Assembly: GCA_029260795.1 (NCBI GenBank)
Contig: JAJDCO010000088.1
Span: 1-43,723 of the forward strand
Length of the DNA stretch: 43,723 bases
Direction: 5' to 3'
Source of the DNA: Planctomycetota bacterium
Lineage (GTDB): Bacteria; Planctomycetota; OFTM77
In this document: positions 1-6,961 of the stretch, piece after piece
How positions within the stretch are numbered: position 1 is the first letter of the stretch
Layout: each line of letters begins with the position of its first letter
The notes under the pieces: model-generated
Told to the model about the DNA's origin: nothing
What the model saw: the letters and a program-made list of their open reading frames with translations, nothing else
Databases searched by the model: none
Program-made: the position numbers and the translations under genes

Positions 1-109
1 GACGCCTCTCCTCCTCACCAGCGCCGAGGTCTGACGCACCGAAAAAGCCCACGTCAAGGCCATTTTCGCCCTTCCACCGAGCCACCGCGCGGCGGCATCT
101 CCCCCGAGT

Positions 110-700
110 TCAGCCCCGAGCGCGGTAAACTCGGGCTAGAGGGTGGTCGACAAGATTCAGGATCCTCCTGACCGAATGGAACCGCTCCGCAATCGTCGAG
201 AACCGACGATCTTTGAGGATCGCCCGAATTGCCTGTGCATCCGCTGCTGTAATCTGGTTACCGATCAGCGATTTCGGGAGCTTTCTGGCCTTCTTGCTGG
301 GAGCAGAATAGACGTTCGGAAAGCCCTTGTGGACGATGACGTGCCGCGCGATGAGGACGAACTCAACGCTTGAGCGTAGGGTCTCAAGATCGATCACCGA
401 GAGGGTGTTCGCCGTCTCAAGGTGCCGAAAGACCAGGTCTACAAGGTCTTGATATGAGTGGTCGAAAACGGATCCGTCGGTGAGCTTCGACATCGAGAAG
501 CACCAGCGACGCATCTCGTTGAAGACCTCCTCGGCCGAGATCCACAGCCACGCAACGTAGTTTGGGGCGTCAGCGAGCGACTTCCTCTGTTCACACTCCT
601 CGCGCGCCCTGAGCTCGAGATAAGCGAGCGTGTGGCCAATGATGTTCTCGTTTCCGAGAGAGGCCAGGAGATCGCCAACGTTTTCGCCTTCAACCTTCAT
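110..700 (-). CDS. HEPN-like hypothetical protein
   Basis: A 196-residue soluble protein with no signal peptide and no membrane segment. Residues 119-124 read RHVIVH, which fits the R-(N/H/D)-x3-H motif of HEPN domains, a family of small alpha-helical RNases and nucleotidyltransferase partners. It lies in a predicted helix after other helical, charged segments, as expected for that fold. No nucleotidyltransferase or antitoxin gene is visible next to it. The gene is less GC-rich than its neighbours: two 60-base rows inside it (181-240, 241-300) have 34 and 33 G+C, against 37-43 in rows sampled from nearby genes. It sits on the 3' side of the tRNA-Arg gene. No strong Shine-Dalgarno precedes the ATG. 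The reading frame is probably real; the HEPN assignment rests on the motif alone. Confidence 0.55.
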   Translation of the reverse strand: MKVEGENVGDLLASLGNENIIGHTLAYLELRAREECEQRKSLADAPNYVAWLWISAEEVFNEMRRWCFSMSKLTDGSVFDHSYQDLVDLVFRHLETANTLSVIDLETLRSSVEFVLIARHVIVHKGFPNVYSAPSKKARKLPKSLIGNQITAADAQAIRAILKDRRFSTIAERFHSVRRILNLVDHPLARVYRARG

Positions 701-1026
701 GAGTCGTCATTTCCATTCCATGCTCCGGAGCAAGCCACCCTCATGGGCCCCGACCCGGGGGCAACGGGTCCCATCTCGCTCACGTCGCACTCGGCGCCGT
801 GGGGCCCCTGCCCAGGGCGGGAAAACGCTCCACCGGGTACCCGCCCAGTGCGCTGCAGATCTGGCGAGCCCGACTGGAGACAGCTGGGTCGCGGGCGTGC
901 ACTGGCGGCCGAAATCGATCGGCGAGTAGCCTCTCCGGGCGGACCAACGGGCGGACCGAGCGGAACCGGCTCGATCAGCCCCTTCCAGCGCATCACCCCA
1001 AGTCGCTGCTCAGAGGTCAGTAGAGC
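701..1026. other. Intergenic region, no gene seen
   Basis: GC-rich stretch between the HEPN-like gene and the tRNA. It contains a short direct repeat of GGGCGGACC near 938-958 and several GC-rich inverted segments, but no convincing coding frame or ribosome binding site. Confidence 0.5.
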
Positions 1027-1103
1027 TGGCGCGCCCGGTTGGACTTGAACCAACGACCCTCGGATTAGAAATCCGATGCTCTATCCGACTGAGCTACGGG
1101 CGC
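1027..1103 (-). tRNA. tRNA-Arg (anticodon UCU)
   Basis: On the minus strand the sequence folds as a complete cloverleaf. The acceptor stem GCGCCCG pairs with CGGGCGC. It has T8 and A9, a D stem GCTC/GAGC, an anticodon stem TCGGA/TCCGA with loop TTTCTAA (anticodon TCT), a T stem GTTGG/CCAAC with loop TTCAAGT, and discriminator G. The 3' CCA is encoded in the DNA (1027-1029). It reads AGA arginine codons, which are rare in this GC-rich genome. tRNA-Arg genes of this type are common integration targets, and the HEPN-like gene lies on the 3' side. Confidence 0.95.
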
Positions 1104-1407
1104 GCGTCTTTGCGAAAGGCTGTTCGGGAGCGTACTTGTGGGACTCTTGGTCGTCAAGAGTGACGCCTTGCCCTGCTCGCCTTGCTGGCTCAGGTCACCC
1201 GGGAGTCACCCGCTTCGCTCGCGCTCGGCTTGATCGCAACCGTTTTCGGGGTCTGGTCGTGATGACTTCGCGGCGGATCTCGAAACAACGCGACGCGGCG
1301 CATCGAGAGGGCTTCCGACTTCGGAACCGGCGAGTACCCGGCTTCGGCGGGCGCGTCGAAGCCGCTCTGGACGAGTTCCCTTTCCCAGCGTGCTCGGAGA
1401 AACGCCC
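1104..1407. other. Intergenic region with one small inverted repeat
   Basis: No gene seen. A perfect 7-base inverted repeat, ACTCTTG-N5-CAAGAGT, lies at 1143-1161, 40 bases upstream of the tRNA 5' end. It could be an operator or a weak terminator; nothing else identifies it. Confidence 0.4.
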
Positions 1408-2139
1408 ATGCTCTCTCTCCTCCTGGCGACCAGCTCGATCTTGATGACGATCATCCAAGAGCCCGATGCTCCGGAGCCTCCGTCGAAGGACACGGCCGAG
1501 AAGATGGAGCCATCGGACGAGCAACTGTCCCAGGAACGTCTTGAAGAGCGGATAAAGAAGCAGCTCGAAGAGTTGCTCAAGAAGAGACTCGAGGATTCCG
1601 GGCCTCGGATCACCCCACCTCTGCGGGTCGGCCCCCCACCCTGGAAGCTCGATTTGCCCTCTCTCCTTCTGAAGCCCACGAAGATGGGCGCTCCTACGGA
1701 GACTCGACGCTTCGACATCGACGGTGACGGAGTCGACGACCTGTCCTTGCAGCGCACTGACGGGCAAGGACCACTGTCGACGACCTCCGCGCACTACGAG
1801 CTGATCGTCCTCGGCGAGACGAGGATCCTTCGCGGTGGCGCTCCCGTAGCTTTGGGCGGCGAGATCACGATCACGGATCTCCTGAGCGCTGGGCTCGGCG
1901 CCCACTTGTGCTCGGTCGGAGCCTCGCCTTGGTTTCTGGAGCGCTCCTTCGAGGACCTCAGTGGTGGCCCCTGGTGGGGAAAGGAGAGGCACGGGCTCGC
2001 GATGGCGACGGTGCGGAACGGGAGGCTTCGGATGGGATTCGTGCTGATGAGCGTTTCGAAGCAAGGGGACGTCGAGGTCCATTCGACGCACTTGGAAGAG
2101 ATCGCCTTGCCTTCGATTCGAGTCGCGGCCTCGCGATGA
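1408..2139 (+). CDS. Secreted protein with one FG-GAP-like calcium motif (paralog A)
   Basis: A 243-residue protein. The ATG at 1408 is chosen because GGAG lies 8 bases upstream and the protein then starts with a hydrophobic segment (MLSLLLATSSILM) that looks like a signal peptide. After an acidic, proline-rich stretch comes a charged amphipathic helix (ERLEERIKKQLEELLKKRLE). A single DxDxDG-type calcium loop, FDIDGDGVDDLSLQ, follows near residue 103. The C-terminal half is a compact domain containing LCSVG, a GG-WWGK segment and VLMSVSK. That half is clearly homologous to the next gene, so the two are tandem paralogs. One calcium loop is too few for a beta-propeller. The function is unknown; secretion is inferred from the N-terminus. 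Confidence 0.8.
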   Translation: MLSLLLATSSILMTIIQEPDAPEPPSKDTAEKMEPSDEQLSQERLEERIKKQLEELLKKRLEDSGPRITPPLRVGPPPWKLDLPSLLLKPTKMGAPTETRRFDIDGDGVDDLSLQRTDGQGPLSTTSAHYELIVLGETRILRGGAPVALGGEITITDLLSAGLGAHLCSVGASPWFLERSFEDLSGGPWWGKERHGLAMATVRNGRLRMGFVLMSVSKQGDVEVHSTHLEEIALPSIRVAASR

Positions 2140-2311
2140 AAGTCAGAGTCGAAGGCGGGTCCGGGGCAGTGTTCGACAACCCAGTTCGTCATCGCGGCCC
2201 TGGAAACTTCCGAGCCCGAGAACTCGAAAGCAATTGACGCATCGAAGCGCGCACCGGTGGCGATCGAATGCCGGAACCCTGGTCTCATGACCTCTCTGCG
2301 GAGTGCTTCCC

Positions 2312-3220
2312 ATGCTCGCGACGATTCTCTTGGCCGCCTCATGTGCTCTCAGCTTCCAAGACTCGCACGAAGCGAACTGCCGCTGTCACCCCGTGGACAA
2401 GGCGGCGGCCGAGCTTTCGTCCTGGGCCGAGTCTTGGAAAGCGACCTTTCCGATTCCGGGGTTCAACGCGCCCACCGTCTGGAGCGGTACGAACTTCGCC
2501 CCCCCGCAGTTTTCGAAGGAGCTCGAAGAGAGGCTCAAGAAGATGTTCGCGGAGCAGCAAGGGTCGATGCTCGAGAAGATGTGGTCGGAGGCCTTGAAGA
2601 ATCTGCCCCCACAGGCCGCGCCTCAGCCGATGCTCCCCTCGCCCTACGAGATCCTCGTCCCTCGCCCGACCGACTCCCCTCAAGATCAAGAAGCACCCGA
2701 GAAGCCGGAGCCGACAATCACGATCAACTGGGATCAGACTTTCCCTCAGCAGATCCAGCTCCAAGATCCCAGCGCTCCCACGGTCCTGCAGACCCTCGAC
2801 ATCGACGAGGACGGCTTGGCCGACCTCTCGGTCCAGCAGACGAACGGTCGCGGCCCGCTCTCGACCTACTATGCGAGCTACCAAATCGTGGTGCTGCACG
2901 AGACGCGTCTGCTCAATGGCGGAAGCCCGATGGCTCCCGGAACGGCCGTGACGCTGCGAGACCTGATGTACGGCACGCTCAGCGTCAACCTCTGCTCGGT
3001 CGGCGGATCGCTGCGTTATCCCGACGAGTCCTACGAAAGCTTCAGCGGTGGTCTTTGGTGGGGCAAGGATCGCCAAGGGCTCGGAGTGGCCTTGATGCGG
3101 GATGGCAAGATGACCATCGGCTACGTCTTGATGAGCGTCTCGAAGCTGGGAAAGATCGACATCCATCGGACCCGCCTTCAAGAGGTGACCCTTCCCTCGA
3201 TCGTCGTCGAGGACGATTGA
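2312..3220 (+). CDS. Secreted protein with one FG-GAP-like calcium motif (paralog B)
   Basis: A 302-residue protein and the tandem paralog of the gene ending at 2139. The ATG at 2312 has GGAG 8 bases upstream, the same start context as paralog A. The GTG at 2303 is less likely. The N-terminus (MLATILLAASCALS) is a signal peptide, and Cys12 could be a loose lipobox. A helical charged region (KELEERLKKMFAEQQ) matches the helix in paralog A and is followed by proline-rich linkers. The calcium-loop-like motif is LDIDEDGLADLSVQ, and the C-terminal domain shares LCSVGG, SGGLWWGKDRQGLG and VLMSVSKLGK with paralog A. Paralog B has about 60 extra residues between helix and calcium loop. The function is unknown. 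Confidence 0.82.
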   Translation: MLATILLAASCALSFQDSHEANCRCHPVDKAAAELSSWAESWKATFPIPGFNAPTVWSGTNFAPPQFSKELEERLKKMFAEQQGSMLEKMWSEALKNLPPQAAPQPMLPSPYEILVPRPTDSPQDQEAPEKPEPTITINWDQTFPQQIQLQDPSAPTVLQTLDIDEDGLADLSVQQTNGRGPLSTYYASYQIVVLHETRLLNGGSPMAPGTAVTLRDLMYGTLSVNLCSVGGSLRYPDESYESFSGGLWWGKDRQGLGVALMRDGKMTIGYVLMSVSKLGKIDIHRTRLQEVTLPSIVVEDD

Positions 3221-3333
3221 GGCCCATCACGCAGATGGCGCCCTTTCAGAGTGCGCGCACCGAATCCGGTACGGTGGGAAGAGCGAGCGCAACCCGAGAG
3301 ACCCCAGGTTTCGGCGGCGATAGCTCGGCCAAG

Positions 3334-3772
3334 CGGCCCGCCCGCATTTCTCTGCTTTGCGGCCTGCTGGCGCCCGCTGCTGGCGCCCACTCTCTCATCC
3401 ACGACATTCGAAAGCGAAGCGGCCCGCCGGGTGGCGACGAGTCAGAACAGACGACGTGGCGAACTCCGTTCGCGTCTCTGTATCAACCGCGCCCCCCTGG
3501 GACTGCGGGCGGCCCGCCCCCATTTCTCTGCTTCGCGGCCTGCTGGCGCCCGCTCTCTCATCCACGTCATTCGAAAGCGAAGCGGCCCGCCGAGTGGCGA
3601 CGAGTCAGAACAGGCGACGTGTCGAACTCCGTTCGCGTCTCTGTATCAACCGCGTCCCCTGGGCGCCCGCTCTCTCATCCACGTCATTCGAAAGCGAAGC
3701 GGCCCGCCGAGTGGCGACGAGTCAGAACAGGCGACGTGTCGAACTCCGTTCGCGTCTCTGTATCAACCGCGC
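3334..3772 (+). repeat. Cluster of three ~102-base repeats with conserved hairpin
   Basis: Three near-identical copies of a 102-base element lie at 3390-3491, 3553-3654 and 3670-3771, each running from CTCTCTCATCC to TATCAACCGCG. The first two are also preceded by a shared leader (CATTTCTCTGCTT plus GCGGCCTGCTGGCGCCCGCT) at about 3334-3380 and 3509-3552. Each copy contains a 24-base hairpin, GACG-bulge-CGAAC-TCC-GTTCG-CGTC, at 3453-3476, 3616-3639 and 3733-3756. A related element occurs twice at 37.4-37.8 kb in the same orientation. The cluster stops 8 bases short of the 3' end of the oxidoreductase gene. Open frames across it follow the repeat and are not believed to be genes. Confidence 0.9.
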
Positions 3773-3779
3773 TCCTCGC

Positions 3780-4907
3780 TCACACCCAGCTCCACTCCGG
3801 CAACGCGAGGACCTGCCCCCCCTTCATCGCCGACTCGTGCGCCAAGATGCCGACGCAGGTCCAGTTGGCGGATTGCACGGCATTGGGATAGGGATCGCGA
3901 CCCTCGACCAGCGCTCGCAGGATCTCGTGGGCCAGGTGCGGATGGGACCCGCCGTGACCGGCGCCTTGGGTGAAGGACAAGTGCTGGTTGTCGGAGACGT
4001 CGTAGACGCCCTTCGTCGTGAAGTCGCGGATCGCCTCGGGGAGGAGATGCGCGAAGTCCGGGATCTCGACGCGTTCCGGAATCTCGGGCTCGGGCTTCTT
4101 GGCGGTATGGATCACGGCGGACTCGCCTTCGATGAGGGGCCACTCGAAGGCCTTCTTGGATCCATACACGTCGAAGCTCTCGCGGTATTGGCGCGCGGTG
4201 TCGAACAGGGAGCGAACGACGCGTGCGGTGAGGTCGGAGTCCTTGAGCTTGACGTGCGCGGTCTCGATGGCGAACGGCGAGCCGTACTTGCCGATGAGAT
4301 CTTCGCGGATGGTGCCCGAGCCGAAGCAGGACACGGACTCGGCTTGACCGCGCGGGAGCGCCAGACACGGCCCGACGCAATGCGTGGCGTAGTGCATGGG
4401 CGGAAGACCCGGCCAGTAGTTTGGCCAGCCATCCATGTCTTGCTGGTGCGAGGCCTGGAGGAATTGGATCTTCCCCAGCTCGCCCTTGTCATTGAGCTCC
4501 TTGACGAAGAGAAACTCACGGCTGTACACGACGGTCTCCATCATCATGTACTTCTTGCCGGTCCTGGCAGACAGCTCGACGATCTTGCGGCAATCGTCGA
4601 TCGAGGTCGCCATGGGAACGGTGCAAGCGACGTGCTTTCCGGCCTCGAGAGCTGCGATCGCCTGGGGACCGTGATCGGGAATGGGTGTATTGATGTGGAC
4701 CAGATCGATGTCGGGATCGGCGAGGACATCTTCGTAGCGGGTGAAGCGCTTCTCGATGCCGAACGCGTCGCCGATCGCCGAGAGCTTGGCGGGAGTCCGT
4801 TGGCAGATCGCGGCCAGATGGGCGTCGGGATGCCGTTGGTAGATCGGGATGAACTCGGCTCCGAAGCCGAGCCCGACGATGGCCACGTTGATCTGATTGT
4901 CGCTCAC
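3780..4907 (-). CDS. Gfo/Idh/MocA family oxidoreductase
   Basis: A 375-residue NAD(P)-dependent sugar-type oxidoreductase, probably cytoplasmic. The N-terminal Rossmann fold begins with NVAIVGLGFGAEF (residues 7-19). The start is a GTG at 4907 because GGAG lies 8 to 9 bases upstream; an ATG 24 bases earlier has no such site. The middle follows the family (VHINTPIPDHG, then GKHVACTVPMATS at 91-103), and the C-terminal sheet domain includes HATHC- and H-rich segments (GAGHGGSHPHLAHEI). The usual EKP motif, whose lysine takes part in catalysis or cofactor binding in many members, is replaced by TVP at 96-98, so the reaction cannot be assumed. It stands alone, divergent from the next operon. The substrate is unknown. 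Confidence 0.9.
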   Translation of the reverse strand: MSDNQINVAIVGLGFGAEFIPIYQRHPDAHLAAICQRTPAKLSAIGDAFGIEKRFTRYEDVLADPDIDLVHINTPIPDHGPQAIAALEAGKHVACTVPMATSIDDCRKIVELSARTGKKYMMMETVVYSREFLFVKELNDKGELGKIQFLQASHQQDMDGWPNYWPGLPPMHYATHCVGPCLALPRGQAESVSCFGSGTIREDLIGKYGSPFAIETAHVKLKDSDLTARVVRSLFDTARQYRESFDVYGSKKAFEWPLIEGESAVIHTAKKPEPEIPERVEIPDFAHLLPEAIRDFTTKGVYDVSDNQHLSFTQGAGHGGSHPHLAHEILRALVEGRDPYPNAVQSANWTCVGILAHESAMKGGQVLALPEWSWV

Positions 4908-5277
4908 GATTGCTTCTCCTCGAGTCGCCACACAGCCGGATTCTCGCCACAGGTCGGCTCCGCGGCATGCGGGAGCACGGATTCGATGACGGCGCTCAGT
5001 TTAGGGACCGGATCGACGGTGTCCAGACGTCGAAACGGGTTGGCGCAGAACGGGTCTCGATATCGTTTTCCTTTTGGGACCGCCGAAGGTCCCGAACCAG
5101 CGAGCGAAAACGGCGTCCACGCATGGGGATCCCGAGAGGAACCTGGAAAGGCCCGGATCCCCCGGCCTAGAATGGTCGTGATTCGGGAAGGCACTGCCGT
5201 TGCCGCGGCGGGAGTTGGCCCATCACGCCCGGGACTCGCCGCGACGGCAAGAGAATACCTGCGACAGGGAGAGGACG
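4908..5277. other. Divergent intergenic region
   Basis: It separates the minus-strand oxidoreductase from the plus-strand peptidase operon and must carry both promoters. A -10-like TAGAAT lies at 5168-5173 on the plus strand, about 105 bases before the next start, without a recognisable -35. No gene is seen. Confidence 0.4.
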
Positions 5278-6951
5278 ATGCGGATTGACCGATCGACCAT
5301 TAGAACCACGAGTGCCTTCGGGCTCGGCTCGGCACTCGGCGTCTTGCTACTGCTCGTGATGCTGGCCCCCAGCGTTCAGGCGCAGTATCACGAGGATGAC
5401 CGATTCGGCTACAAGATCGGCATCCCGAACGGATGGCAGCAGATCCCGATCCAGGTCGACGAGGAATGGATCATCGCCAAGTACTTGTGCGACAAGGCGA
5501 CTCGCTACACCGACGACCAAGGCTTTTCGTCGGATCACAAGACGGACATGCAGGTGATCGCCTTCATCGACAAGGTCACCGACGGCCCGAAGGTCGAGGC
5601 GAAGGAGACGGGCGAGAACGAATTCACGATCTCGATCAACAATCCGTTCAAGGACTACCCGGACTATCTGCGACGCACCTTTAACGAAGGCGGCTGGTTC
5701 GAGAACGGTCGAGAGGAGCGCAAGGTCGGCGGCGTCGACGTCACCTGCCTGGACATCAAGGTCGAGAAGCTGACGCGCTCGGGGCCGATGCGGATCACGA
5801 CCTGGATCTTCCATCACGACGGCGTCGACATCGCGATTCAGTTCCAGTGCCTCGAGGACGGGTACAAGAAGCAGCGGGGCCTGATCCTCGGGTCGTTGCG
5901 CTCCTTCAAGACGATCCCGCGCACCGGTCAGCTCGGTCCGGCCGATCAGACAGGCACGCGGCGCATCACCATCACCAAGATGGACAAGCTGACGCCGGAC
6001 CAGCGTCGGCTCCAGCGCATGGAGCTCGAGAAGCAGCTGATCGAAAAGACCGTCAGCCGGTTGCCGAACGACTGGGAGCACGCGGAGGTCGGGAACTTCC
6101 TGCTCCTCGATCACGCGGACGACAAGTTCAAGTTCGCGAAGAAGATCCTCACGCAGGCGCAAGCCGTGATGAGCTGGCTGGAGAAGACCTTCCCCGAGGT
6201 GGGAGAAGGCGAGTACGTCCGCTCTCCGATCATTCGCGTCTGCAAGGACTATGACGAGGAGAAGGCCTTCCGCAAGAGCAGCGGAAGCAGCGGCTGGAGT
6301 GGCATGGGCACCGAGATCGTGGTCCATCGCGACCTGGGCTTCGCCGGCGAGTACGAGCTGCAGTGGGTCAATCGACGGGTGATGGACATCTGGTTCCAGG
6401 ACCGCGATCGCGAGCTGTACTGGGCGCTTCCGCCGTGGCTCGGGACCGGTCTGCGTCAGTTCATCGGGAGTGCCGAGGCCAAGGGCAAGCGGCTCCAGTT
6501 CCGGCCCGAGTCCTGGGAGACCACGACCCTGAAGATCGCGGCTCAGAAGCGAGAGCTCGTAGCGCCGCGCGAGCTGATGCGGCTGAGCTCCGGCGACTTC
6601 CTGGGCGAGTCCGTCTCGATCCGGGTCCACTCGGCCACGAGCCTGGTCCGATTCTTGGTGGCCGGCCCGGGGGCTCGCAACCGTCTCACCAAAGACGTGC
6701 TTCCGGACTACCTCGAGAATCTGAAAGCCGTCATCACCGAGATGGAGGAGAAGGACAAGGCGGAGAAGAAGACCGACTCCGAGGATCCCACCACCGAAGA
6801 AGAAGAAGAGGAGCAGTTCAAGGTCGAACGGGAGAAGTGGCAGCAGCGCCGCCAGGAGATCCTCGATCAAGTGTTCGAGCTCACCTTCGGCGAGTGGAGT
6901 GACGCCGACTGGAAGCGATTCGAGCAGGCCTACTACAAGTCGATCCTCTGA
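5278..6951 (+). CDS. Secreted protein with a degenerate metallopeptidase-like domain
   Basis: A 557-residue exported protein. The ATG at 5278 follows GGGAGAGG and starts a clear signal peptide, with cleavage likely after SVQA near residue 36. The first ~200 residues form an unidentified domain resembling lipoprotein-type stress or fouling domains (FGYKIGIPNGWQQI). From about residue 270 the layout resembles the next gene's DUF1570-like peptidase domain, but the zinc-binding HExxH position reads VNRRV (near 364-368) and the downstream Glu region reads GTGLRQFIG. It therefore looks catalytically dead. The C-terminus is charged, with an acidic run (TEEEEEEQF). The next gene starts 10 bases after the stop, so the two are probably co-transcribed. 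The relation to the neighbour was judged by eye and should be tested. Confidence 0.8.
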   Translation: MRIDRSTIRTTSAFGLGSALGVLLLLVMLAPSVQAQYHEDDRFGYKIGIPNGWQQIPIQVDEEWIIAKYLCDKATRYTDDQGFSSDHKTDMQVIAFIDKVTDGPKVEAKETGENEFTISINNPFKDYPDYLRRTFNEGGWFENGREERKVGGVDVTCLDIKVEKLTRSGPMRITTWIFHHDGVDIAIQFQCLEDGYKKQRGLILGSLRSFKTIPRTGQLGPADQTGTRRITITKMDKLTPDQRRLQRMELEKQLIEKTVSRLPNDWEHAEVGNFLLLDHADDKFKFAKKILTQAQAVMSWLEKTFPEVGEGEYVRSPIIRVCKDYDEEKAFRKSSGSSGWSGMGTEIVVHRDLGFAGEYELQWVNRRVMDIWFQDRDRELYWALPPWLGTGLRQFIGSAEAKGKRLQFRPESWETTTLKIAAQKRELVAPRELMRLSSGDFLGESVSIRVHSATSLVRFLVAGPGARNRLTKDVLPDYLENLKAVITEMEEKDKAEKKTDSEDPTTEEEEEEQFKVEREKWQQRRQEILDQVFELTFGEWSDADWKRFEQAYYKSIL

Positions 6952-6961
6952 GGAGCGCCCG

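Noticed and set aside
3390..3771. Possible CRISPR array
   Set aside because: The repeats are ~102 bases with different, short spacing, not 24-40 base repeats with uniform unique spacers, and no cas genes are seen.
3251..5288. Plus-strand open frames crossing the 3.4 kb repeats and the oxidoreductase gene
   Set aside because: They follow the repeat period and then run antisense to the Gfo/Idh gene. The repeat is better read as non-coding.
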